Notes: generated by a model from the sequence alone, not told the origin. A stretch of 50,374 nucleotides of DNA from a bacterium (GCA_028277985.1 JANQFG010000041.1:1-50374), one strand, 5' to 3'. Positions 26,114 to 33,596 are shown, counted from the stretch's first letter. Numbers and translations: made by a program.

Positions 26114-27487
26114 TCAGTGGTCTTGATTCAACCTGTCGCGAAGTTGCTGGTCTTGCGCGGCCAGGGCTTCGGACGGCCTCGTGCCTTCCATGAGAACCTC
26201 CTGCATGACGATCTCGAGGGCCTCGGAAACGGAAGGGAATGAAGAAATGGAGGGTGCGGGTCTCGCGCTCCTGAGAGCTGCAGCCAGCACCTTTCCCTCG
26301 GAATCCCGGGTGAAAAGGGGATCCGCGTAGACCGGCTCAAACGGCGAAAGCATCCCGGACGCACGGTACTTGTCGACTTGATGTTCCGTGGAGCAGAGTT
26401 GCTGGAGAAGCAGGCCGAGAACAGGCTGCTTCTCATTGTCCTGAGTCAGCATGCCGAATCCCCACCCGTCTACAAGCGGGACAGACCCTTCTCCTTCCCG
26501 TGCACTCGGTAGACGGGCGATCCGGATTTTTTCGTTGAAGGTGCTGTGTTTCTTCAGCATGGCCCTTTCCCACGAACCGCCTTCCGTCATGGCGAACAAG
26601 CCGCCGGCCAGCCCCTGGAAGATGGTGTCCTGATCCATGGCGTAGAACGTGGGGGGCGTCACCCGATGCTTATGGGCCAGATCTCGATACCATTGCATCG
26701 CTCCGGCCGCCGCAGGAGTGCAGAGAGTGACCCGACCCTCCGAATCCTCGAGAACACCGCCCAGGCCCCAGAACCAGGGAAGCCACTGAAGAACCGACTT
26801 GCGACTCCTTGCCGCCGGAACCCCGAAGCCCCATTGATCGATTGTTCCGTCACCATCCAGATCCTTTGTGAGCCTCCTGGCGGCGGCGACGAGATCGTCC
26901 CAAGTCCAAGTTGAAGAGGGGATTGGGATCCCTTCAGCATCGAACAGGTCCTTGCGATACAGGATGACCCTCACGCCGACGTCATAAGGGACTATATACC
27001 GTGCTCCCCTCCACTCCATGCCTGGAACCAGAGCAGGGATCAGGCTTTCCCACACTTTGTTCGGCAGAATCTTGTCCATGGGCTTGAGAATGCCCTGCTC
27101 CACAAGAGCGGGCATCGAGTCCATACGGACACAAGCCAGATCCGGACCCTCGCCCGAGGCATGCACCACCATCAGCTTTTGCAGCACCTGCTCTGTCTTG
27201 CCCGGCACCATTTCGAGATCAAACGCCCATTCCGGGTTCTCTTCCCGGATCTGTTTCCAGGCCTTTTCGAGCCAGGGGCTCTTCTCGGAAGGGGAGAACC
27301 ATTGCGGCAGTGCAACAGTGACCCTCTTCTTCTCCTCCTGCTCATCACGCTGACACCCGAGCCCGAACAGAAGTGAGACCAGGGCGAAGAGTACTCCGAC
27401 CCGCCGGATACACCAGGGGCAGCTGGGCGGCGCCTGATCCCTGATCCCTGACTCCTGATCCCTAAACTTAGTGACGATCGCTTTCAT
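26114..27487 (-). CDS. ABC-transporter solute-binding lipoprotein (family 1, sugar type)
   Basis: The 457-residue protein is of the extracellular solute-binding family 1: PDLACVRMDSMPALVEQGIL, VPYDVGVRVILYRKDLFDAEGI, TWTWDDLVAAARRLT with the DGDGTIDQWGFG calcium-like loop, then FQGLAGGLFAMTEGGSW and a late C-terminal helix pair. A lipobox LGC at residue 45 follows the hydrophobic run. The ATG at 27487 is the only start before the signal sequence, so residues 8-18 (FRDQESGIRDQ) are translated from a heptanucleotide repeat. It would capture the ligand in the periplasm for the two permeases encoded upstream. Such proteins usually bind sugars or polyols; here the ligand is uncertain. Confidence 0.9.
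   Translation of the reverse strand: MKAIVTKFRDQESGIRDQAPPSCPWCIRRVGVLFALVSLLFGLGCQRDEQEEKKRVTVALPQWFSPSEKSPWLEKAWKQIREENPEWAFDLEMVPGKTEQVLQKLMVVHASGEGPDLACVRMDSMPALVEQGILKPMDKILPNKVWESLIPALVPGMEWRGARYIVPYDVGVRVILYRKDLFDAEGIPIPSSTWTWDDLVAAARRLTKDLDGDGTIDQWGFGVPAARSRKSVLQWLPWFWGLGGVLEDSEGRVTLCTPAAAGAMQWYRDLAHKHRVTPPTFYAMDQDTIFQGLAGGLFAMTEGGSWERAMLKKHSTFNEKIRIARLPSAREGEGSVPLVDGWGFGMLTQDNEKQPVLGLLLQQLCSTEHQVDKYRASGMLSPFEPVYADPLFTRDSEGKVLAAALRSARPAPSISSFPSVSEALEIVMQEVLMEGTRPSEALAAQDQQLRDRLNQDH
27433..27464. repeat. Heptanucleotide repeat (CCTGATC type) inside coding sequence
   Basis: Four and a half degenerate 7-bp units (CTGATCC, CTGATCC, CTGACTC, CTGATCC) lie within the first 20 codons of the solute-binding lipoprotein. 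Preceded by GGCGGCGC, as in the copy at 29213. Confidence 0.85.
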
Positions 27488-27510
27488 ACGAGTATCTCTG
27501 CCAAGAAGCT

Positions 27511-28314
27511 TCACCCACTCGGTCTCAGACTTTCCCAACCGACTCGGTTCAGGACAAACAGGATGAACAGAATCGGAATCATGGAGATCACCGACAGGGC
27601 GCAGATCTTTCCGATCTCGAAACCATGCTCGCCCACGTATTGATAGATTCCGAGGGGCAGCGTCATCTTCTCCTTCCGGTTTACGAGCAACAGGGGGAGA
27701 AAGAAGCTCTTCCATGACTGGGCAAAGAAGAAGAGTCCTGTAACAAGGATTCCGCGAATGCGCAGGGGTACAACGACCCGGAAGAAGACCCCCAGGGGAC
27801 CGCAACCGTCCACGCGGGCCATCTCCTCGTACTGAGGAGGAAGGGATTCAAAGTATCCCTTCAACAGCCAGACCACCAGGCTCAGCCCCGCCGCCTTGAC
27901 CAGGACCAATCCGACCAGTGTGTTGAGCAGCTGGAAGGATACACAGATCCGGTAAAGGGCAGTCATGCTTACCAGGTTGGGCAGCAGATGAACCACCAGC
28001 AGCAGGCCGAGCAGGAACGAGCGCCCCGGAAAACGGTAGCGTCCGAACCCGTAGGCGGCCAGTGCCCCGAGCAGGGTTGCCAGCAATGAGGTGGCAACGG
28101 CAACTACCAGACTGTTCGCGATGTATCGATGAACCGCCGCATCTGAAAGTACGCTCCCGTAGTGCTCCCAGGAGAAAGTGCTGGGGAGCCACGCAACGGG
28201 CAGTTGCAGGATTTCGGATGCGGGTTTGAACGAAGTCGAGACGACCCACAGGATCGGCCCCACCACGAAGGCGATCAGAATCAACATCAGTGCCGAGGAA
28301 ATGATTCGATTCAT
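27511..28314 (-). CDS. ABC-transporter permease, MalG-like
   Basis: A 267-residue inner-membrane permease with six membrane segments. The EAA-type loop is seen as MARVDGCGPLGVFFRVVVP. The first helix starts ISSALMLILIAFVVGP, and WVVSTSFKP follows, typical of MalG/UgpE-like CUT1 permeases. Its ATG at 28312-28314 overlaps the stop of the preceding permease in an ATGA, so the two are translationally coupled. It forms the channel with the MalF-like partner and the ATPase. The substrate is unknown; CUT1 permeases usually move oligosaccharides or glycerol phosphate. Confidence 0.92.
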   Translation of the reverse strand: MNRIISSALMLILIAFVVGPILWVVSTSFKPASEILQLPVAWLPSTFSWEHYGSVLSDAAVHRYIANSLVVAVATSLLATLLGALAAYGFGRYRFPGRSFLLGLLLVVHLLPNLVSMTALYRICVSFQLLNTLVGLVLVKAAGLSLVVWLLKGYFESLPPQYEEMARVDGCGPLGVFFRVVVPLRIRGILVTGLFFFAQSWKSFFLPLLLVNRKEKMTLPLGIYQYVGEHGFEIGKICALSVISMIPILFILFVLNRVGWESLRPSG

Positions 28315-29309
28315 GTCAGAACCCTGCGGCCCGGTTCGGGGCCGCCCCGCTGCAGCAAATATACGACCGAGACCAGGACGAGGAACAATCCTGCGAGACA
28401 GACCCCGACTGCAGAGGCGTGTCCAAGCTCGTAATGAGAAAAGGTCAGTCTGTATACGTGGGTGGCCAGCACTTCGGTGCCGTGGCCAGGCCCCCCGCCG
28501 GTCAGGGCGAAGACCAGGGTGAAAGAGCCGAGTGATTTGATGCCGACGAGCATGGCGTCGAGGAGCAGGACGCCCTTCAGCTGGGGTAGAAGAACGTGGA
28601 GGAATCGCCTCCACCCCACGGCACCGTCTATGGATGCAAGATCCATCAACCTGGCCGGGACGGCCTGGAGCGCTGCCAGGATGACCAGGGCGGAGATTCC
28701 AATGCCCTGCCAAAGAGAGGCTATGACAAGAGCAGCCATGGCGGTGTTCGGTCGGCTCAGCCAGGCGACCTCCGAGATGCCGGCCTGTCGCAGCAACCCG
28801 TTGAGGAGTCCGAAGGGCTCGTGGAAGACCGATCTCCAGGTCATGGCGGTGACGATCTCAGAGAACAGCCATGGCAGCAGAAGGGCGACGATGAGGATCC
28901 CTTTCCATCGCCTTTGGGCCGCGGACAGGTAGAGCGCGACCGCGAGGCCAAGGGATACCTCGAGGATGACGGAAGAGAAGAAGAGGATGCCGCTGTTCTT
29001 CAACGAGATCCAGAAGAGCCCGTCCTGCAGCAACTGCCTGTAGTTGTCCAGACCTACGAACCGGCTGGCCGCCGCGCCAAAGGTGCTGTTCGTCAGGCTG
29101 AGGAAGAAGGCGTACCCTGCCGGATAGCCCCAGAAGAACAGGAGATAGACAAGGGCCGGGATGACGAACACATATGGTGTCACAGCCTGGTCTACCCGGT
29201 GAGGCGGCGCGGCCTGACCCCTGACCCCTGATCCCTCATCCCTCTCTCGATGCCCCTGGATTCCCGCCTTCGCGGGAATGACGGCCTTCTTGGGGATGAC
29301 GTCATTCAT
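28311..29309 (-). CDS. ABC-transporter permease, MalF-like, with repeat-derived N-terminus
   Basis: The 332-residue permease has six membrane segments starting at about residue 45 (VFVIPALVYLLFFWGYP) and the EAA-type loop LASIDGAVGWRRFLHVLLP. The start ATG overlaps the ATPase stop in an ATGA, so the first 43 residues should be translated; they contain VIPAKAGIQ (residues 10-18) encoded by the dispersed palindrome and a GSGVRGQ heptamer segment. A GTG at codon 43 could give a shorter form. It pairs with the MalG-like permease and the MalK-like ATPase. Confidence 0.92.
   Translation of the reverse strand: MNDVIPKKAVIPAKAGIQGHRERDEGSGVRGQAAPPHRVDQAVTPYVFVIPALVYLLFFWGYPAGYAFFLSLTNSTFGAAASRFVGLDNYRQLLQDGLFWISLKNSGILFFSSVILEVSLGLAVALYLSAAQRRWKGILIVALLLPWLFSEIVTAMTWRSVFHEPFGLLNGLLRQAGISEVAWLSRPNTAMAALVIASLWQGIGISALVILAALQAVPARLMDLASIDGAVGWRRFLHVLLPQLKGVLLLDAMLVGIKSLGSFTLVFALTGGGPGHGTEVLATHVYRLTFSHYELGHASAVGVCLAGLFLVLVSVVYLLQRGGPEPGRRVLT
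29213..29281. repeat. Heptanucleotide run plus palindromic repeat in coding sequence
   Basis: CTGACCC/CTGATCC heptamers (29213-29243) are followed by the palindrome with ATTCCCGC (29260-29267), a CTTC loop and GCGGGAAT (29272-29279). Both lie inside the first 43 codons of the MalF-like permease. Confidence 0.85.
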
Positions 29310-30430
29310 GATTCATCCGATACGATTCGATCGCCTGTGTCTTTGCGAAAGAGAAACGTTTTTTCCATGTTGATCTTCAGATAAACGGTTTGGCCTTCCG
29401 TTACCTCTACCGCGGGCTGCGTGATGCGCACCCTGAGGCTGTTCTCGCCACAGGAGACAAAGAGTCGTATCTCGTGGCCCATATCCTGAACGAATTCCAC
29501 CTCGCCGTGGACATCAAAAGGTTTTTCCGAGCGAGTGGACACGAGGGCATCCTCCGGTCGAAACGCGGCCCAGACCTCATTCCCACCGGTGTTGGAGGCG
29601 CCTCGAGGGAGCGGAACAGACGACTCACTCAGACCCCAGCGCAGTGCTTTTTGGTTCGGCAGGACTTCTGCCGGGATCAGGTTGATCGCCGGCGAGCCGA
29701 GGAACGTGGCCGAGAAGAGGCAATTGGGTTGCTCGTAGATCTCCTTTGGGGTTCCCACCTGAAGAAGCCTACCCTCGGACATGATGCCGATGCGGTCTCC
29801 CAGGGCCATCGCCTCGTTCTGGTCGTGGGTAACGTGAATCGTTGTCGTTCCGTTCCTGCGCTGGAGCGTCCGAATCTCCTCTCTCAGCTTTCTTCGAAGG
29901 GGGAGATCCAGGTTGCTCAACGGCTCGTCGAGCAGGAGCAGGGTAGGCCTGCACATCAGAGCCTTTCCGAGGGCTACGCGCTGAGCTTCACCGCCGGAAA
30001 GCTGGTGGGGCCAGAGCTTGAGCTTGGGCTCGAGGCCGAGGAGCCCGGCCGTCTCGGATACGCGTTCCTTGATCTCCTTTCGGGCCACTCCCTGCATTCT
30101 GAGGCTGAAACCGAGGTTTTCCTCGATACGCATGTGTGGATATAGGGTGTGTTCCTGGAAGACCATGGCAACGTTTCGGTCTCGTGGGGAAAGTCCCCTC
30201 ATGTCCTGTCCATTCAGGGTAATCCCGCCGCTCGTTGGGACGTCCAGCCCTGCTACAAGGCGGAGTGTGGTCGTCTTGCCGCACCCGGACGGCCCCAGGA
30301 GCACGAAGAACTCCCCTTCGGACAGGCTCAGGTCGATCCCGTCCACAGCAACCTTTGTGTCAAAGGTCCGGGTGAGCTGGTTCAACTGAAGGAAAGGGTT
30401 TTCCATCTCGCTTGTACATGCGTTTGTCAT
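29306..30430 (-). CDS. ABC-transporter ATPase, MalK/UgpC-like
   Basis: The 374-residue protein has Walker A GPSGCGKT (residues 46-53), Q-loop Gln92, signature LSGGEAQRVALGKAL, Walker B LLLLDEP (164-170) and the H-loop His202. The C-terminal 130 residues are a MalK-type regulatory region (TOBE-like, with WAAFRPEDALV). It powers the two permeases encoded immediately after it, with an ATGA junction to the first. The ATG at 30430 lacks a clear ribosome-binding site; ATG at 30406 is possible. It is not of the ModC type: the C-terminal part looks like carbohydrate importers. Confidence 0.92.
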   Translation of the reverse strand: MTNACTSEMENPFLQLNQLTRTFDTKVAVDGIDLSLSEGEFFVLLGPSGCGKTTTLRLVAGLDVPTSGGITLNGQDMRGLSPRDRNVAMVFQEHTLYPHMRIEENLGFSLRMQGVARKEIKERVSETAGLLGLEPKLKLWPHQLSGGEAQRVALGKALMCRPTLLLLDEPLSNLDLPLRRKLREEIRTLQRRNGTTTIHVTHDQNEAMALGDRIGIMSEGRLLQVGTPKEIYEQPNCLFSATFLGSPAINLIPAEVLPNQKALRWGLSESSVPLPRGASNTGGNEVWAAFRPEDALVSTRSEKPFDVHGEVEFVQDMGHEIRLFVSCGENSLRVRITQPAVEVTEGQTVYLKINMEKTFLFRKDTGDRIVSDES

Positions 30431-30464
30431 GCGAAAGCAGGAATCCTCCAGCCCCGTGGGCCAA

Positions 30465-30671
30465 TGGATTCCCGCCCCCGCCTACAGATTGCGGGGGCAG
30501 GCTCTTCGCGGGAATGACGGTCTATGAAGCTGGAGAGTGTCGCCGTCGCTTATGCTCCTTCGCAGGGCGCAGAAAAAAGGTTCAAGAGACCCTTTCCCTG
30601 TGTTCTTGCTCCTTTTCCCTTTCGCCTTTTGCCTCGGGACTCTGACCCCCGACCCCTGACCCCTGATCCCT
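30465..30671. repeat. Palindrome plus heptanucleotide run between ATPase and lipoprotein genes
   Basis: A long-form palindrome spans 30465-30520 with arms ATTCCCGC (30468-30475) and GCGGGAAT (30508-30515) and an inner CCCCCGC/GCGGGGG dyad. At 30641-30671 CTGACCC/CTGATCC heptamers follow. This gap (30431-30677, 247 bp) has no gene. Confidence 0.8.
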
Positions 30672-30677
30672 TCTATG

Positions 30678-32720
30678 CTACGGTGCCGCGTGGCAGCCGC
30701 TTGTATAGCAGTTGACCTCCAGGACGACGCTGCCCCGCTTCACGTGGCATCCGTTGCAGGTGGAGCCGCTGTGCGGGTCAGACAGCCAGCCCAGACCCTG
30801 GATCGAGAGCGAGGGCGGTTCCTGGGGAACCGGTCGAAGCTCGATTTCGAGCAGGGCCTTGACAGAGTAACGCCCACCGTAGGCCGGCATGTCCGGGTTG
30901 TCGTCCGTCACAAAGGTCCTGTTTGCGAGAGGGCGGAAATACATGTCCTCGAGATGATGATGGCCGTAAGGGAAGTAGGTGCCGAAACCGTCCGAGGCGT
31001 AGAGGAGATAGTCGTTCTCGACCTTGTCTGCTTCCGAGAACCCGGCCGTATCGAGCAGGGTGTCGAGGAAGACGACCTCTTCGTCCTCGATGTTTACCGT
31101 GGCCAGGTCCTCCCAGTAGAAGACCTCTTCGCTCACGCCGTCGCCCACGATCACTTTTCGGACCATCTCGATGGTGGCGAGGTCGTCGATCTCGCCGCAT
31201 CCTGCCACGGTCACCGCCGGAAGCCCGCTCGACAGGTCGACCAGGGGTGCGCCGACTTCTGCATCGATCTCTTCCCAGGTGACCGGGAAGCACTCGCTGC
31301 CACCGTCGTAAGGGATCAGGCGGTAGTCATAGAGTTCCCGGATCTGGTCATAGGAGAAAGAGTCGCTCATGGTGTAGAAGGACATGATGTTGTCCGGTAC
31401 GAAGTCGGCAAGCGGCCTTTCCGTCAGCTCGGGGTTCGGAAGATCCTCGAAGTTCACCGGATAGCTGGTCCCATCGATGACCAGCGTAATGCCTTCCCCA
31501 TGGGTCGCCTCTCCCTCTTGCGGTCCTTCACCGATCGGGTAGAGGATGATCTCTGCAAGATCATTGAGGAAGAAGATCTCGGATAGCTCCATGCCCTCAT
31601 AGAAATGGCTCTTGAGCACCTCCTCCTCTTCATACTCGCCTTCGTAGAGAAGGCCGCTCTTCATCTGATTGAACTCGAGGGTGTCGAAGGGCTTCCGGCC
31701 GTCGCGGGCCACGATCTTGTATGTCCAGTTTTTCGGATCCGTGACCACGTCGGACACGATGAAAGAGGCAAAGGTGACGACCGGTTCTGCGCCCGGCTCT
31801 TCTTCCGTGTCCCTGTCATAATCGCACTGGGGCAGATCATCCACGGAGACAGAGACTCCCTGGGCCTTCTGGCCACTCTTATAGACCAGGAGCTCGTGCC
31901 CCGACAGAGGGGCGCCGTCCGCGGGATTGATGTCATGGAGGGCTCGAGGGTAGATCGTGTAGGAGACTTCCCCTCCCTCGGCAACTTCCCGGTGAAGGAC
32001 ACCAACGATGTCGAAGTTGCCCTCCGGGCCATTCGATCCCGGGATGCCGGAGCCCGGGTAGACGTCGGCGTAGAGGGTGTTCGTGTCTCCCGTGGTCTTC
32101 AGTTCGATTCCCTTTCCCTTCTGTCCGTACTCGGGCCAGACCTCGGCGGGATCTCCTTGAATTGCCACGCCGTTGACCCGCACGAGGTCGCCGACAGACT
32201 CATACAGGCTCGCATAGATCGCGTCCACACTCGTGAAGAGGCGCGGCGCGGGCTGGGCCTGTCCGGAGCCCCTTACAGAGATGTTCGCAGCGGAGACGGG
32301 GTAGAACTCGATCATTCCGTCATACGAACCGATCTCGCCCCGAATCCGAACCAGATCGCCTTCATAGATTTCGATTCCCTCGTATGCACTTCCACCTGCC
32401 TGTGCGGCTGCGGCCTGGGCCTGGGTGTCGGCGAATACGTAAGCACCGCCCGTCAGGTCCTGGATGTGGAATTTCATGTATCGGCCGGACACCATCACGC
32501 CGGTTCCGATCGTTGCTACGCCCTCGACGGTAACGATTTCACCTTCGTGCTCGGGCTGGTTCCCGTTCATTTCCTTGAGATAGGAAATGTCCGAGATGGG
32601 GACGGCGGCCGGAGGAGCAGGATCGTCCTTGCTCGAGCATCCCAGCACGAAAAGGATGCCTACAATGATGAGTGCGCAAACCACTCGACCTGAAGCTGAG
32701 AACCGTACCGTCTGTTTCAT
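30678..32720 (-). CDS. Large modular lipoprotein with two c-type heme motifs, first gene after the Moco-type leader
   Basis: A 680-residue lipoprotein: signal VVCALIIVGILFVLGC with lipobox VLGC28. The ATG at 32720 follows AGGAGGGAG. Residues about 40-250 look like two OB-fold-type domains (VTVEGVATIGTG, FHIQDLTGGAYVFADT, VRIRGEIGSYDGMIEFY, VRVNGVAIQG). Residues about 265-640 contain repeats resembling a sulfite-oxidase-like (molybdopterin) fold: VVFLDTLLDTAGF, LLYASDGFGTYFP. The C-terminus carries CNGCH (655-659, CX2CH) and CYTSGCH (671-677, CX4CH), the latter a spacing known from cytochrome c3, so two hemes are likely. It probably sits on the periplasmic face of an envelope membrane and could bind a pterin-metal compound or carry electrons to it; that role is inference. 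Confidence 0.75.
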   Translation of the reverse strand: MKQTVRFSASGRVVCALIIVGILFVLGCSSKDDPAPPAAVPISDISYLKEMNGNQPEHEGEIVTVEGVATIGTGVMVSGRYMKFHIQDLTGGAYVFADTQAQAAAAQAGGSAYEGIEIYEGDLVRIRGEIGSYDGMIEFYPVSAANISVRGSGQAQPAPRLFTSVDAIYASLYESVGDLVRVNGVAIQGDPAEVWPEYGQKGKGIELKTTGDTNTLYADVYPGSGIPGSNGPEGNFDIVGVLHREVAEGGEVSYTIYPRALHDINPADGAPLSGHELLVYKSGQKAQGVSVSVDDLPQCDYDRDTEEEPGAEPVVTFASFIVSDVVTDPKNWTYKIVARDGRKPFDTLEFNQMKSGLLYEGEYEEEEVLKSHFYEGMELSEIFFLNDLAEIILYPIGEGPQEGEATHGEGITLVIDGTSYPVNFEDLPNPELTERPLADFVPDNIMSFYTMSDSFSYDQIRELYDYRLIPYDGGSECFPVTWEEIDAEVGAPLVDLSSGLPAVTVAGCGEIDDLATIEMVRKVIVGDGVSEEVFYWEDLATVNIEDEEVVFLDTLLDTAGFSEADKVENDYLLYASDGFGTYFPYGHHHLEDMYFRPLANRTFVTDDNPDMPAYGGRYSVKALLEIELRPVPQEPPSLSIQGLGWLSDPHSGSTCNGCHVKRGSVVLEVNCYTSGCHAAP

Positions 32721-32876
32721 CCTGCTCCCTCCTGGTTGTGGGTCCAAGGTTGGTGGATATTCCATGTAGGGTCATGCATTGCAGCCTCGGCAAGCACGTT
32801 GGATCGAAAGTCGGCTGTTCATGGCGAAACGAGTATCCAGGGTGTTCTGCCAAGGAAGGGAGAAGGGGCGGAAAAC

Positions 32877-32904
32877 AAAAAAGGCTTCCCGGAGGGGGAA
32901 GCCT
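32877..32904 (-). terminator. Intrinsic terminator in the riboswitch leader
   Basis: Minus-strand hairpin with arms AGGCTTCCC (32904-32896) and GGGAAGCCT (32890-32882), loop CCTCC and a run of six T. It lies about 150 bp upstream of the first gene and 40 bases after the aptamer-like RNA, where an expression platform would be expected. Confidence 0.85.
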
Positions 32905-32944
32905 GAATCGTTTCCAGTCGGGCGAAGCTCGGCCGGAACTTCAG

Positions 32945-33048
32945 CTCTTCTCCTTTCCAAACACGGGAGGCACGACCGTTTCCGGTCGTACCCAATGTCC
33001 ACCCCTCGGTTGGTACCAGGCCCTTTAGAGGGAGTGGATCGGAGAATT
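32945..33048 (-). promoter_or_regulatory. Moco-type riboswitch aptamer (MOCO RNA motif)
   Basis: Read on the minus strand. A P1-like helix pairs TTCTCC (33046-33041) with GGAGAA (32953-32948). A second helix pairs TCCACTCCCTC (33038-33028) with GAGGGGTGGA (33007-32998). A third hairpin is ACGACCG-GAAA-CGGTCGT (32989-32972). Directly after it comes GCCTCCCGTG, then TTTGGAAAGGAG. The order (short hairpin, GCCTCCCG, a few bases, GGAAAGG) is the conserved core of the Moco aptamer upstream of moaA in E. coli. The P3-type hairpin is present, as in the molybdenum-type rather than the tungsten-type variant described for this class. I recognise this by eye; a covariance search would settle it. A terminator follows, suggesting transcriptional control. 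Confidence 0.82.
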
Positions 33049-33054
33049 TGCATC

Positions 33055-33083
33055 ACTATAAGGGGATTCCGTGACATTGTCAA
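33055..33083 (-). promoter_or_regulatory. Consensus sigma-70 promoter of the riboswitch operon
   Basis: On the minus strand a perfect TTGACA (33083-33078), a 17-bp spacer and TATAGT (33060-33055). A start near 33048 would place the first transcribed bases right at the aptamer P1 strand. Confidence 0.85.
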
Positions 33084-33117
33084 ATAGGGCAGAACGGTAT
33101 CGCCCTATCTGCGCAGG

Positions 33118-33147
33118 TTGACTTTCTTTTCAGGTGTTTGCTAATGT
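33118..33147 (+). promoter_or_regulatory. Candidate promoter of the CheY-like gene
   Basis: TTGACT (33118-33123), an 18-bp spacer and TAATGT (33142-33147) lie 59 bp upstream of the ATG at 33207, back to back with the riboswitch promoter. Confidence 0.45.
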
Positions 33148-33206
33148 GAAATCCACAAGCATTTCGTGGTGCGAGAGAACTTCGGACCGGCAGGAGGACC
33201 TTCAGG

Positions 33207-33596
33207 ATGAGCGAGAAAAAGAGAGTACTCGTCGTGGATGATGAACCGGATTTCGCTGACCTCGTGAAGCAGTATCTCGAGCAGACCGGCTTCGAGGTCG
33301 AGGTGGCCTATGACGGGGTGCAGGGGATCGAGAAGGTGAAGGCAAATCCGCCGGATGCGATCGTTCTGGACGTGATGATGCCGGAGAAGGACGGTTACGA
33401 GGTTTGCGCCGAGCTCAAGCAGGATGAGAAGTACAGCGAGATACCGATCGTGCTGCTCACGGCCGTCAGCACGCACGTGGGAACGACCCAGTACTCCCAC
33501 TACGATGGGATGAGCACAGAGGCGGACGACTATCTTCCCAAGCCGGCCTCTGCCGAAGAGATCACCGAAAGCGTGAAGGCCCTCCTGGGCGTCTAG
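33207..33596 (+). CDS. Single-domain response regulator (CheY-like)
   Basis: A 129-residue receiver domain with no output domain. Asp11/Asp12, the phosphorylated Asp55 in VLDVMMPEKDG, Thr85 and Lys112 (LPKPAS) are all in place, so it should be phosphorylatable. GCAGGAGG precedes the ATG. An insertion of about 15 residues around residues 88-103 (THVGTTQYSHYDGMSTEA) lengthens the beta4-alpha4 loop, unlike CheY proper. The likely partner kinases are encoded convergently at 33627-36590. It is divergent to the Moco-type operon, with which it shares an intergenic control region. Confidence 0.9.
   Translation: MSEKKRVLVVDDEPDFADLVKQYLEQTGFEVEVAYDGVQGIEKVKANPPDAIVLDVMMPEKDGYEVCAELKQDEKYSEIPIVLLTAVSTHVGTTQYSHYDGMSTEADDYLPKPASAEEITESVKALLGV

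Noticed and set aside
26102..26116. TGAGGC-GGC-GCCTCA hairpin at the end of the solute-binding protein gene
   Set aside because: Too short and without a T-run; it also resembles the GGCGGCGC word found beside the heptamer repeats.
27488..27805. N-terminal extension of the solute-binding protein frame to 27805
   Set aside because: It would overlap the MalG-like permease, and contains no signal peptide; the ATG at 27487 directly precedes the lipoprotein signal.
32772..33083. 103-codon frame across the whole riboswitch leader
   Set aside because: It starts upstream of the likely transcript start and only reads through structured RNA. A 16-codon frame at its end (MNSRLSIQRACRGCNA) could be a leader peptide but lacks any support.
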